A stretch of 36,080 bases of DNA from Bryobacter sp. (lineage in GTDB: Bacteria; Acidobacteriota; Terriglobia; Bryobacterales; Bryobacteraceae), in contig JALHNI010000022.1 of the NCBI GenBank assembly GCA_022843605.1, forward strand, positions 26,350-62,429, read 5' to 3'. How positions within the stretch are numbered: the stretch's first letter is position 1; every line of letters begins with the position of its first letter. Below, in pieces: positions 22,822-32,057 of the stretch. Under the pieces are notes generated by a model. It made no database searches. It saw only the letters and a program-made list of their open reading frames with translations, and had not been told where the DNA came from. The position numbers and the translations under genes were made by a program.

Positions 22822-24117
22822 TTACAGAGGTTTCCCGGCGCGATCCGTTACGCCGAACGTGGTAAACGGATCCCGCCACTCCGCCATCCAATGCTCCAAC
22901 TCGGCTCGCAGTTGACGCTTGCGCTTGGCCGACCCCGCCGTACTGGCAAGATTATTCAGCTCGTGTGGATCCGTTCGTAAGTCGTACAGTTCTTCCCCCC
23001 ACCTGGCATGCAGGTTGTACTTGAACTCGCGCGTGCGCAGCATACGAATGGGATTCACCCAATTCTGCTTGCTGTAATACTCGCTCACCACGAAATCTCG
23101 ATCCCGCACCCGCCGTCTCTCAATTGAGAGCCTCAGCGACCGGCCTTGCATCTCGGGAATCGCCACTCCAGCATAGTCAAGTAACGTAGGCGCGATGTCC
23201 GCATTCACCGCCTGATAGTCGCGCACCCGCCTTCCCGCCACTCCGGGAGCCTTCACGACTAACGGAATGCGCACCATATGCTCATACATGAACGGACCCT
23301 TGAAGATCAGCCTATGGTTGGTGTCCATCTCGCCGTGATCCGTCGAGACTACGATGACCGTGTTCTCGGCCGCCCCGCTCTCTCTCAACGCTCTCAGAAG
23401 ACGGCCAAGTTGTTCATCAAACAGCCGTACTTTCTCGCGATAAAACTCCCGGTAAGCCTCCCAGGCCTCTTGCGGCAAATCCCAGATGAACTTCCCCTGA
23501 TCCTCGGTCATGAACTGCCGTTGAATCGGCGGCTTACTCGCGAACACCTCTTCATGCCAACTCTTCGGCAGCGTCACCCGGCCACGCGGACGCCCAGGCC
23601 GGTAATCGTAAACGTGATGCGGGTCCAGCAGCGATACGGCCATCGCCCAGGGGCCAGAACCCTTCAGAAACGTCAACGCCCGGTCCGTCGCCAGCTCATC
23701 CGCCTGGTCGATCGCCCGCTCGCTCCAACCCGCATTCGCTGCCGGATCATTGCCCAAATGCCATTTCCCGAAGTACCCCGTGCGATAACCCGCGCGCTGT
23801 AACTTGGCGAACGCGGTCTCCTGCCGTAGCGGCGCGCCACCTAGTACCCCGATGTTCCCGTAAACGCCGGTCCGCGACGGATACCAACCAGTAAAGATCG
23901 AGGACCTGCTTGGCGAACACTGCGGCGTCGTGCAGAACGCCTCTTCAAACACGGTCGACTCACGCGCTAGCGCATCCAGGTTGGGTGTCGTGAAGAACGG
24001 ATCCATGAACCCGCACGCTCGCCAATGTTGTTGGTCCGACAGAATGACAAGTAAGTTCGGCTTCGTCTGTGCCGCCGCGCTCATCAGAAACTGCCGGCGG
24101 TTCCAATCAGAGCCCAT
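22822..24117 (-). CDS. Type I sulfatase
   Basis: A 431-residue sulfatase. The CSPSR motif (Cys67, residues 67-71) is the formylglycine site; metal and substrate ligands include Asp28 in NLLVILSDQQ, Lys118-His120 (FGKWHLG), Asp260-His261 (STDHGE) and the surrounding residues. An anaerobic or FGE-type maturase is required elsewhere. The N-terminus WNRRQFLMSAAAQT resembles a shortened Tat signal. The ATG has GGAGG 5 nt upstream and overlaps the AGE-epimerase stop by 11 nt. It hydrolyses a sulfate ester, perhaps on a polysaccharide; last gene of the operon. Confidence 0.9.
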   Translation of the reverse strand: MGSDWNRRQFLMSAAAQTKPNLLVILSDQQHWRACGFMDPFFTTPNLDALARESTVFEEAFCTTPQCSPSRSSIFTGWYPSRTGVYGNIGVLGGAPLRQETAFAKLQRAGYRTGYFGKWHLGNDPAANAGWSERAIDQADELATDRALTFLKGSGPWAMAVSLLDPHHVYDYRPGRPRGRVTLPKSWHEEVFASKPPIQRQFMTEDQGKFIWDLPQEAWEAYREFYREKVRLFDEQLGRLLRALRESGAAENTVIVVSTDHGEMDTNHRLIFKGPFMYEHMVRIPLVVKAPGVAGRRVRDYQAVNADIAPTLLDYAGVAIPEMQGRSLRLSIERRRVRDRDFVVSEYYSKQNWVNPIRMLRTREFKYNLHARWGEELYDLRTDPHELNNLASTAGSAKRKRQLRAELEHWMAEWRDPFTTFGVTDRAGKPL

Positions 24118-25216
24118 GTCGCCTCCAGATGTCGCTGCAGTAAAGCAGCGCTCGCGGAATGTGGAAGCAGCCTTTGTAATGATTCCCCTTCAACGTCAAC
24201 TCAGGCTTACCGTACTTGTCTAAGTAGCCAAACCACTCCCCGTGTTCCGGATCCCGAAAGTGTTCCCACGTCCAGGCATCCACCTGGTCAAACCAGCGCA
24301 GCCATTTCTCCTCGCGGGTCAAGTCATAAGCATGCGCCAGCGCCACTAACGCCTCCACATGCACCCACCACAAACGCTGCGAACTCTCCAACTGAAGCGT
24401 TGGCTTCCCTTCAATGTCAACAAAGTACGGGAAGCCTTCCTGCCAGTAACCCATCGTCGCTTCAATCACGTCGAGCAGCCATTGCGTCATTGCTGGATCC
24501 GGATTCAGCCTGAGCAGGATCCAGGCAATCTCAAACGAACTTCCTGGACAAAATAGCCGTCCTTCCGGCGTCGCGAGCGACGCGGCCGTTTCGAGTAACA
24601 CGCTTTTCTGCCGATGGGCCAACACCGACCCCAGGCAATTCTGCATCACTTCCCGATAACGCGAATCATCGCTGACTTCCGCTAACTCCCGCGCCATAAA
24701 CGCAAGAACGTAGATGTCGGCCAACTGGCTTGCAGGCTCGCCAGCCTGCGGTCGTCCCAACAACCCCGGATTCTCAACCCAACTCTTCACCTTCCAGAAC
24801 AGCGATTCTGCTTCAGCCTGCATCACGGCATCGCCGGTCGCCCGGCTCAGTTCCAGTAACCCGATCATCACGAATACCGCGCCATACGGCTTTCTCTGGT
24901 ATCCTGCGGGGGCACCTTCTCTGGTCAACGCAAAGTAACATCTTCCCTGGTCATCGTAAACATTGTGCCGGAGAAACGTCGCCGCCGCCATCGCTGCATC
25001 CAGCCATTCGGCTCGCGCCTCGACGGTCCGGTAGAGCCTCGACAATGTCCATACTTGACGGCCATTCATCCAGACATACTTGCGATCGTCGAAAATCTGG
25101 CCCTCGCGATCTAAACAAGTCCAGAAGCCGCCGTACTCGCGGTCAACTGAATGCTTCATCCAGAACGGAATGACATTCTGGAGTAATTCGCTCCGGTAAC
25201 GTTCGGCGCGCTTCAT
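24107..25216 (-). CDS. AGE-family epimerase/isomerase
   Basis: A 369-residue protein of the N-acylglucosamine 2-epimerase family (alpha/alpha-barrel sugar isomerases). Typical pieces: YGGFWTCLDREG near the N-terminus, KYVWMNGRQVWTLSRLYRTVE, GYQRKPYGAVFVMIGLLEL, and a C-terminal WTWEHFRDPEHGEWFGYLDKYGKPELTLKG followed by KGCFHIPRALLYC. The His of FHIPRALLYC and other conserved residues are at the usual barrel positions. ATG 25216 overlaps the upstream SDR stop (ATGA). It may isomerise a sugar liberated by the sulfatase encoded next to it; substrate not determinable. Confidence 0.85.
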   Translation of the reverse strand: MKRAERYRSELLQNVIPFWMKHSVDREYGGFWTCLDREGQIFDDRKYVWMNGRQVWTLSRLYRTVEARAEWLDAAMAAATFLRHNVYDDQGRCYFALTREGAPAGYQRKPYGAVFVMIGLLELSRATGDAVMQAEAESLFWKVKSWVENPGLLGRPQAGEPASQLADIYVLAFMARELAEVSDDSRYREVMQNCLGSVLAHRQKSVLLETAASLATPEGRLFCPGSSFEIAWILLRLNPDPAMTQWLLDVIEATMGYWQEGFPYFVDIEGKPTLQLESSQRLWWVHVEALVALAHAYDLTREEKWLRWFDQVDAWTWEHFRDPEHGEWFGYLDKYGKPELTLKGNHYKGCFHIPRALLYCSDIWRRHGL

Positions 25217-25863
25217 TTCCCCATCGCCTCAATTGCATCGGACTCATAAACCTGCTCGCCCGTCCCCCCAGTCAGCGACTGCCGCAACATCGCTCTTGCG
25301 ACCGTCGCAACGTGAATCGGCCGATACTTCATTAACGGACCCAGCATCAGCGGCGACGCCATCTGCATCAGCATCATCCCCACTTGCTCCCCCGTCCTTT
25401 GTTCCTGTCGGTCACCGGCCAGGATTGAAGGCCGAAAGATGGCCAGCGAAGGAAACCCTAGGGCGCACAAGTCGCGCTCAGTCTGGCCCTTCACCCGGCT
25501 ATAGAAGACTCGCGACTTCGCATCGGCACCGATCGAACTGATCACCGCAAAATGACTCGCGCCGTGAGCTTTGGCCGCTGTGGCGAAGGCGAGAACATAG
25601 TCATAGTCGACTTTTCGAAAAGCCGCTTCGGAACCGGCTTTCTTGAGGGTGGTGCCGAGGCAACAGAAGGCCGCGTCCACAAATCCTGGGTTCGTCTCCC
25701 GTAAGTGCTCGAAATCAGCCGGACACTCGGTCAATTTGGGATCTACGACCGGCAGCGGCTTCCGTACAAACGCGGCTATCCGGTCGTAGCGCGGCTCGTG
25801 CAAAAGCAGATCCAGCAACTGAACCCCCGTCAGGCCCGTTGCCCCGGCGATCCAAGCTCGCAT
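25213..25863 (-). CDS. Atypical SDR, NAD(P)H-binding (TIP30-like)
   Basis: A 216-residue Rossmann protein. GATGLTG (residues 7-13) is the dinucleotide-binding motif, and SSIGADAKSRVFYSRVKGQTE carries Tyr121 and Lys125 in a YxxxK arrangement. The pattern is that of HTATIP2/TIP30-like oxidoreductases, which are often misnamed NmrA-like or NAD-dependent epimerases. It may bind NADPH without a known substrate. The start codon shares one base with the stop of the DUF1501 gene and its end overlaps the AGE gene. Confidence 0.8.
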   Translation of the reverse strand: MRAWIAGATGLTGVQLLDLLLHEPRYDRIAAFVRKPLPVVDPKLTECPADFEHLRETNPGFVDAAFCCLGTTLKKAGSEAAFRKVDYDYVLAFATAAKAHGASHFAVISSIGADAKSRVFYSRVKGQTERDLCALGFPSLAIFRPSILAGDRQEQRTGEQVGMMLMQMASPLMLGPLMKYRPIHVATVARAMLRQSLTGGTGEQVYESDAIEAMGK

Positions 25864-27269
25864 TAACCCTTCGCTCCACGCAAAATGCCCTTCACGACAT
25901 TGCCGTGCACGTCCGTCAGGCGGAAGTAGCGGCCCTGGAAGCGATAAGTTAACTTGGTGTGGTCAACGCCGAGACAGTGCAGGATCGTTGCTTGTAGGTC
26001 ATGAACGTGTACCGGATCCTTGACGATGTTGTAGCTGTAGTCATCTGTCTCGCCGTAAGAAACTCCCGGCGCAATACCCCCGCCCGCCATCCAGATCGAA
26101 AAACATCGCGGGTGATGATCCCGCCCGTACTCTTCCTTGGTCAGCACGCCCTGACAGTAAACCGTGCGCCCGAATTCGCCGCCCCAAACGACCAGCGTGT
26201 CGTCCAGCATGCCCCGCTGCTTCAGGTCAGTAATTAACGCCGCCGCCGGCTGATCGGTTTCCTTACAACGGTTCGGCATGCCCTTCACTAACCCGCCATG
26301 ATGATCCCAGTCGCGATGATAAAGCTGAATGAATCGCACGCCCCGCTCCGCTAGGCGCCGGGCCATCAAGCAGTTGTAGGCGAAACTACCTGGCTTGGTC
26401 GCATCCTCGCCATAGAGCTTCAACGTCGCCGCGCTCTCCTGCTTCAGATCCACCAGTTCCGGCACCGAGGACTGCATCCGGAAAGCCATCTCATACTGCG
26501 CAATCCGTGTCGCAATCTCCGGATCGCCTGCCTCTTCCAGCTTCATCTGATTGAGCTGGTTTAGTGAATCAAGGTAGGTCCGTCGCTTTTCCTTCGAGAA
26601 GCCTGCTGGATCGGTTAGGTACAACACGGGGTCGCCCACCGAGCGAAACTTCACCCCTTGATACCGCGTCGGCAAAAAGCCCGAACCCCAAAGCCGGTCA
26701 TACAGGGGCTGCCCCCCCCCGCCGCCGCCAGGAGAAATCATCACCACGAACGCCGGCAGGTCCTCTGTTTCGGCTCCGAGACCGTAGGCAGCCCAGGCGC
26801 CCATGCTCGGTCGTCCCGCAATCTGGGAGCCGGTCTGGAAGAAGGTAACTGCGGGGTCATGATTGATCGCCTCAGTGTGCAGTGACTTCACGAAGCACAA
26901 ATCATCCGCAATCGCGGCTGTATGCGGCAGTAGGTCACTCACCCACGCGCCGGACCGGCCTCTTTGCTTCAGCGCAAAGCGCGAAGGCACCACGGGAAAG
27001 TTCACCTGCTGCGACGACATACCGGTTAGCCGCTGCCCTTGCCGCACGCTCTCCGGTAAATTCGTTCCCGCTAACTTCTCAAGGTTTGGCTTATAGTCGA
27101 AAGTCTCAAATTGGGATGGCCCCCCGCTTTGAAACAAATAGATCACCCGTTTCGCCGTCGGCGGGCGCGTCGGCATGCCTGGAAGCCCACCGGTAGTCTT
27201 CGCCCCGAGCAATTGGCTTAAGGCTGCCAAACCCGTGGCGCTCTGCGCCAGGATGTCCCGTCGTCTCAT
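25863..27269 (-). CDS. DUF1501 domain protein (Tat-signalled)
   Basis: A 468-residue protein of the DUF1501 family, which is distantly like alkaline-phosphatase/sulfatase folds. The N-terminus [22 protein letters not shown] looks like a twin-arginine signal. Conserved pieces: VIYLFQSGGPSQFETFDYKPNL, FMISPGGG-like glycine stretch, GVRFIQLYHRDWDHHGGL, GEFGRTVYCQG and GRDHHPRCFSIWMAGGG. These proteins are almost always encoded beside DUF1549/DUF1553 proteins in Planctomycetes and Acidobacteria, as here; the role is unknown, but secreted carbohydrate work is suspected. ATG 27269 overlaps the stop of the upstream gene by 4 nt. Confidence 0.9.
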   Translation of the reverse strand: MRRRDILAQSATGLAALSQLLGAKTTGGLPGMPTRPPTAKRVIYLFQSGGPSQFETFDYKPNLEKLAGTNLPESVRQGQRLTGMSSQQVNFPVVPSRFALKQRGRSGAWVSDLLPHTAAIADDLCFVKSLHTEAINHDPAVTFFQTGSQIAGRPSMGAWAAYGLGAETEDLPAFVVMISPGGGGGGQPLYDRLWGSGFLPTRYQGVKFRSVGDPVLYLTDPAGFSKEKRRTYLDSLNQLNQMKLEEAGDPEIATRIAQYEMAFRMQSSVPELVDLKQESAATLKLYGEDATKPGSFAYNCLMARRLAERGVRFIQLYHRDWDHHGGLVKGMPNRCKETDQPAAALITDLKQRGMLDDTLVVWGGEFGRTVYCQGVLTKEEYGRDHHPRCFSIWMAGGGIAPGVSYGETDDYSYNIVKDPVHVHDLQATILHCLGVDHTKLTYRFQGRYFRLTDVHGNVVKGILRGAKG

Positions 27270-30200
27270 TCCTTCGTCACCGCCTCGTCCAGATTCAGCA
27301 CCAAGCTCGCCACCGCGGCGTAGGCCGCCAACTCCGCTGGCGCGTGGCGAGGATCGCGCGGCGAATCGCCCTGCTTCAGAAACTCTTCGGCCGCCTTGGG
27401 ATCGTCCCGGTACTGGTTCTCGAACCGCGCCAGCGTCCGCTGTAATACTGTCATCTCCTGCGTTCGCGGATCGCGGCCCAACACCAGCCGGTAGGCTTGC
27501 TGCAAACGGGCAGTAGGCGTCACGTCCGCCTCCATCATGCGCTCCGCCAGTTTGCGTGCTGCCTCAAGATACAGCACATCGTTCATCAGGTTCAGCGCTT
27601 GCAACGGCGTATTCGTTCGCCCCTCACGCACCACGCACAGCTCCCGGCTCGGAGAGTCGAAATTCATCATTCCCGGCGGAGCCACCGTCCGCTTCCAGTA
27701 AGTGTAGAGACTGCGTCGGTAGAGGCCCTCTCCCTGATCCTGCACATAGCCTTTACCGCCCATCAATTCCTGCCATAACCCTGGCGGCTGATACGGTTTT
27801 ACCGACGGCCCCCCGACCTTTTCCACTAACAACCCGGAAACTGCCAGCGCTTGATCGCGCACCATCTCAGGCGAGATCCGCATCCGCGGTCCCCGAGCCA
27901 GCAAACGGTTCTCCGGGTCTCTTGCTACCAACGCAGGCGTCATCGCTGAACTTTGCCGATAAGTGGCGCTCGTAACGATCGTTTTCAGCAACGCCTTCGT
28001 GTCCCAACCGTTCTCTTGATACTCCACTGCCAGCCAGTCGAGTAACTCCATATGTAACGGCCACTCGCCCTGCGATCCGAAGTCCTCTACCGACTTCACC
28101 AGTCCATTGCCGAACAACATCTGCCAATACCGGTTCACGATCACCCGCGCCGTCAGCGGATTCTGACGCGACACAATCCAACGGGCTAGCCCCAGCCGAT
28201 TCTTCGGCCACTCTGTCTGCCAGCCCGGTAGACTCGCCGGAATCGCCGGCTTCACCGGCTCGCCGCGTTGGTCGTAGGCGCCCCGTTTCAGAACGTAGGC
28301 CGTCCTAGGCTCGTCGCTCTCCTGCATCACCATTACCGTCGGTACGGTCTCGAGTAGCTGACGATGTTCGCGACCCAGCGCCAATAGACTGTCTCGTTCC
28401 CGTTTCAAATCCGGTGGCAAGCCCAGTTCCAGGAAGGCCATTTGAAGCTTCGACTCAGCCGCCTTCGTTTTGTGCGTTCGCAACTGCGCCGGAGATCCCT
28501 TCACCGGTAGAGTGCTCACCTCCTCGGCATTCAGCGCCCGGTTGTAAATCAAGGTTTCTTGAATCTCACCTTTGAATCGTAGTCCTGCACCTGCGCCTAC
28601 CCGCCAGGGGAACTTGTTGTCAATCGGCCAAACGAGGTTATCGAAAAGTACTTTCTTCTTCTGCTCAACTCCGTTGACATACAAATGAATTCCTGCCGCA
28701 CGCATTCTGCCGTCGTAGGTCACCGCTACATGCTGCCACTCGCCCAATTTCAATAGATCGGCCGTCTCCACGCGCGCGCCCAGATCGCTCCACCGGAATA
28801 CGATATGTACTCGCAGCTTTCCGTCCACCAGATACAACCCATGCTGCTGGCCCTCCCACTGGTCCTCAGCCCGCGAAAGAATCGCGCCCTTTCCATCCTC
28901 CGGCCGAATCCACGCCGCAAACGTAAACGGATCGCGGTTATCGAATTTCGGCCCCTCTTTCCGCTCCAGATAAGACTGGCCGTCGAATGGTGCGCATTTC
29001 CCCACACATTCAAACGACGCCTTCTCATCGAGCACCAAGCCTTCGTTCACCCTCCAAGGTCGATCCGGCGCCGCCCACGCCGCCTGCGCCTTGGCCACTG
29101 CCGGCTCCAGCGATTTCATCTTCAGTCGCTGCGCCGTCAAGCGATCCTCTAGTGCATCCAGCTTTGCTTTCTGCGCCGCCGAGGGTGCCTTGATGTAAGG
29201 CGGCTCATTCCCGAAATTCCAAACAAATCCCCTCTCGTCAGGAATATTGTTATAGAACGCGAACATCGAGTAGAAATCCTTCTGCGCCAACGGATCGAAC
29301 TTATGGTCATGGCAACGCGCGCAACCCAGCGTCAGGCCCAACCATACTGTCGATGTCGTCTCCGCCCGGTCCGCGACATACTCAACGCGAAACTCCTCAT
29401 CGACGATCCCGCCTTCCGCGCTGGTCCGATGGTTACGGTGAAACCCCGTCGCGACCTGCTGCGCCAATGTCGCATTGGGCAGTAAGTCGCCGGCAATCTG
29501 TTCAATCGTGAACTGATCGAACGGCATATTCTTGTTGTACGCGTCAATCACCCAATCGCGCCACCGCCACATATCGCGCGGGCCATCGCTTTGATACCCA
29601 TTCGTGTCCGCGTAACGTGCCGCTTCGAGCCACCGGATTGCCATACGCTCCGCGTAGCGCGTGCTCGCCAGCAGTCGATCCACGGCCCGCTCATAGGCAT
29701 CCGCCCGCGCGTCCGCCACAAAGGCGGCAATATCGCCCGGAGTCGGCGGCAATCCCGTCAAATCCAGAGTCACCCGCCGCAGCAGCGTCCGCCGATCCGT
29801 CTCCGGCATCGGCTTCAACCCTTCCCGATCAAGCCGAGCCCGAACGAAAAAGTCGATTGCATTTTGCGTCCCCGCCGGAACCGCCGGACGTTGCGGCGGG
29901 ATGAAGGAGTAGTGCGACTCATACCTTGCACCCTCTTCAATCCAACGCCTGATCAACGCAATTTGCTCATCCGGGAGTCGATCGTGCCCCGCATAGGCCG
30001 GAGGCATGCGCTGGCCCTTGTTGTTGGACGTGATCCGTTGGTAAATTCCGCTCTTCCCTGGATCTCCGGCCACAATGCCAAAACGCCCCTTGCCCAAATC
30101 GGCCTTTGCGTCCGCCTCCCGATCCAAACGCAATGGACTCTTGCGATTACCCGAGTCCGGCCCGTGGCACGCGAAGCAAAGGTCAGACAGCAGCGGCCGA

Positions 30201-30280
30201 ATCTGGCGGTTGAACTGCACCTGAATGGGCTCCTGGGCCCCCAACACAATCGTCAAAAACAATCCGGCAGTGATGCGCAT
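27266..30280 (-). CDS. PSCyt1-DUF1549-LamG-DUF1553 protein
   Basis: A 1004-residue protein from ATG 30280 ([16 protein letters not shown], a secretion signal); a longer frame would run into the divergent gene. Order: cytochrome-like domain with CFACH (residues 35-39), DUF1549 (about 130-345) containing [12 protein letters not shown] (second CxxCH, 320-324), a laminin-G/concanavalin-like jelly-roll (about 440-600; [34 protein letters not shown]), and DUF1553 to the end ([24 protein letters not shown]). The two CxxCH motifs suggest haem c. With DUF1501 it forms a frequent unit in Planctomycetes and Acidobacteria, probably surface carbohydrate chemistry; true function unproven. Confidence 0.9.
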   Translation of the reverse strand: MRITAGLFLTIVLGAQEPIQVQFNRQIRPLLSDLCFACHGPDSGNRKSPLRLDREADAKADLGKGRFGIVAGDPGKSGIYQRITSNNKGQRMPPAYAGHDRLPDEQIALIRRWIEEGARYESHYSFIPPQRPAVPAGTQNAIDFFVRARLDREGLKPMPETDRRTLLRRVTLDLTGLPPTPGDIAAFVADARADAYERAVDRLLASTRYAERMAIRWLEAARYADTNGYQSDGPRDMWRWRDWVIDAYNKNMPFDQFTIEQIAGDLLPNATLAQQVATGFHRNHRTSAEGGIVDEEFRVEYVADRAETTSTVWLGLTLGCARCHDHKFDPLAQKDFYSMFAFYNNIPDERGFVWNFGNEPPYIKAPSAAQKAKLDALEDRLTAQRLKMKSLEPAVAKAQAAWAAPDRPWRVNEGLVLDEKASFECVGKCAPFDGQSYLERKEGPKFDNRDPFTFAAWIRPEDGKGAILSRAEDQWEGQQHGLYLVDGKLRVHIVFRWSDLGARVETADLLKLGEWQHVAVTYDGRMRAAGIHLYVNGVEQKKKVLFDNLVWPIDNKFPWRVGAGAGLRFKGEIQETLIYNRALNAEEVSTLPVKGSPAQLRTHKTKAAESKLQMAFLELGLPPDLKRERDSLLALGREHRQLLETVPTVMVMQESDEPRTAYVLKRGAYDQRGEPVKPAIPASLPGWQTEWPKNRLGLARWIVSRQNPLTARVIVNRYWQMLFGNGLVKSVEDFGSQGEWPLHMELLDWLAVEYQENGWDTKALLKTIVTSATYRQSSAMTPALVARDPENRLLARGPRMRISPEMVRDQALAVSGLLVEKVGGPSVKPYQPPGLWQELMGGKGYVQDQGEGLYRRSLYTYWKRTVAPPGMMNFDSPSRELCVVREGRTNTPLQALNLMNDVLYLEAARKLAERMMEADVTPTARLQQAYRLVLGRDPRTQEMTVLQRTLARFENQYRDDPKAAEEFLKQGDSPRDPRHAPAELAAYAAVASLVLNLDEAVTKE

Positions 30281-30313
30281 GGGCTCAAAGCCAATATACT
30301 TGAAGCAGAAGCC

Positions 30314-31570
30314 ATGAACTCTGAACGACGCCATTTTCTCCTCGCCACCGCCGCTGCCGCTCCCGCATATTTGAAGGCCGCCCAGTCCACTCAAGCCATC
30401 AAAGTCGGCTTGGTTGGTGCCGGTGGACGGGGGACGGGCGCCGCAGCCCAGGCCTTAAAGGCCGACGACTACGCTGAACTGACCGCAGTTGCTGACCTCG
30501 ATCTGCCCATCATCGACGACGCTCTGGCGCGCCTCAAGCGCGTCGCTGGTGACAAAGTGAAGGTTGAGCAGGCCAAGAAGTTCACCGGACTGGACGCTTA
30601 CGCCAAACTCCTCGCCAGCGACGTCGACGTGGTCATCCTCGCCACGCCTCCCGGCTTTCGTCCTCACCACTACCGCGCTGCCGTCGAAGCCAATAAGCAT
30701 CTGTTTGTCGAAAAGCCCATCGCCGTCGACGCCCCCGGCGTGCGTTCGGTCATGGAGACCACGAAACTTGCCAAAGAGAAGAAGCTTTCCGTCGTGTCGG
30801 GCTTCTGCTGGCGCTATTCCAACTACATCCGCGCTACTTTCGAGCAGATGCAACAGGGCGCCATCGGCGATATCGTTTCATACTACGGCACCTACCTGTC
30901 GAATCCCGTCAAGCCCATGCCCCCCGCGAGTGCCCGCCCTGCTGGCATCAGCGACGTCGAGTGGCAACTCCGCAATTGGTACAACTTCGCCTGGATCTCG
31001 GGCGACGGCCTTGTGGAGCAGGGAATTCACACCGTCGACAAAGTCCAGTGGGCCTACGGCGACGAAGCGCCAGTCAGTTGCACCGCCATCGGCGGCCGCA
31101 ACATTCCGGCCGAGGGCGGCAACATTTTCGATCACATCGAGATCAACTATCTGTATCCTAAGAACCGCCGCGCCCATGTCGTCCATCGCCAGATTCCGGG
31201 CTGCCACAACGAAAATGGCGACTACATTCTCGGTACCAAAGGCTCCGTCACTATCGGCCGCGGCCCCCTTCCCCGCATCGAAGGCGCCAACCCCTGGACT
31301 TTCGAAGGCCAGAAGAACGACATGTACCAATATGAGCATGACGTGCTCTTTGCCTCCGTCCGCAAGGGCGAAGCCCGCAACGACGGCGACCGCATGGCCG
31401 TCAGCACCCTCGTCGGCATCATGGGCCGCATGGCCGCCTACACCGGACAGCAGATCACATACGAGATGGCGCTTAACTCACAGGAGCGTCTTTTCCCGGA
31501 GAACTTGGATTGGAGCGGAAAAATGGATGTCGCTCCGCTGCCTCGCCCTGGCGTGACGAAGTTCTACTGA
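30314..31570 (+). CDS. Gfo/Idh/MocA-family oxidoreductase, Tat-signalled
   Basis: A 418-residue protein from ATG 30314; the longer frame beginning at 29591 is antisense to the neighbouring gene and rejected. The N-terminus MNSERRHFLLATAAAAPAYLKAA is a Tat signal. The Rossmann motif GAGGRG lies at residues 35-40 and the EKP motif at 133-135, with the likely catalytic His239 and Asp242 in GIHTVDKVQW. These enzymes oxidise or reduce sugar hydroxyls with tightly bound NAD(P); GH109-type glycosidases belong to the same fold. It diverges from the DUF1549 gene over 33 bp, and may act with that operon on a glycan. Confidence 0.88.
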   Translation: MNSERRHFLLATAAAAPAYLKAAQSTQAIKVGLVGAGGRGTGAAAQALKADDYAELTAVADLDLPIIDDALARLKRVAGDKVKVEQAKKFTGLDAYAKLLASDVDVVILATPPGFRPHHYRAAVEANKHLFVEKPIAVDAPGVRSVMETTKLAKEKKLSVVSGFCWRYSNYIRATFEQMQQGAIGDIVSYYGTYLSNPVKPMPPASARPAGISDVEWQLRNWYNFAWISGDGLVEQGIHTVDKVQWAYGDEAPVSCTAIGGRNIPAEGGNIFDHIEINYLYPKNRRAHVVHRQIPGCHNENGDYILGTKGSVTIGRGPLPRIEGANPWTFEGQKNDMYQYEHDVLFASVRKGEARNDGDRMAVSTLVGIMGRMAAYTGQQITYEMALNSQERLFPENLDWSGKMDVAPLPRPGVTKFY

Positions 31571-31760
31571 GTTCCGTTGGCAAGTGCATCCAAGTCCAGC
31601 AAGATCGATCGAGGCGGTGGCTGTCCGGGCCTAGACTCCGGATTGTCACGAAGCACAACCACACTGTGGCTAGTGCCGCCTTGGTCGAGATCATTTTAGC
31701 CAGTCGAACCCAGTCTTTTAGGGTAGGGAAGAGCACCCCCGCCGTTATGAGGCCACAAAG
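31571..31760. other. Gap without a supported gene
   Basis: 190 bp between the oxidoreductase stop and the DUF2103-like stop. Short frames on the minus strand are not convincing. No clear terminator or promoter was recognised. Confidence 0.5.
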
Positions 31761-32057
31761 CTATCTTTGCAATGCCCGCGCCAGAGCCACCTCAAGATCG
31801 TCTTTTGTCCACGCGGTAGAAATAAACAATTCTTGCCTCGCTCCTGCACTCAACGCGATCGCCTTCCAGCCATTCGTCGTTGGCACGGTCACCCGCACTT
31901 TAACCTCGCCCTTGGCATCTCGAACCGGGCGAATCACTCCGGGAATGATTGAACGAATTTCCTCATTCTCATTGAGCAATCGTTCCAGTACACCGCGCAC
32001 GCCATCGACAATACTATGCTCGATCTTTAACTTCCCTTGAACCTTGCGCAGCTTCAC
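31761..32057 (-). CDS. DUF2103-like small protein
   Basis: A 98-residue protein from GTG 32057, which overlaps the stop of the TamB-like gene (GTGA). It contains KLKIEHSIVDGVRGVLERLL, then EIRSIIPGVIRPV, then TNGWKAIALSAGARQELFIST. From memory, a pattern like HSI-x-G and IIPGxI-P followed by KxIA-SxxAxQExFI is that of the DUF2103 'predicted metal-binding' family. No zinc cluster is evident, so the metal claim is doubtful here. Coupling to the TamB-like gene suggests a shared operon. Confidence 0.55.
   Translation of the reverse strand: MKLRKVQGKLKIEHSIVDGVRGVLERLLNENEEIRSIIPGVIRPVRDAKGEVKVRVTVPTTNGWKAIALSAGARQELFISTAWTKDDLEVALARALQR

Noticed and set aside
29591..30313. Long N-terminal extension of the Gfo/Idh protein
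   Set aside because: It is antisense to the DUF1549 gene; the Tat signal starts at 30314.
31473..31736. 87-codon minus-strand frame
   Set aside because: Overlaps the C-terminus of the oxidoreductase and has no family features or ribosome site.
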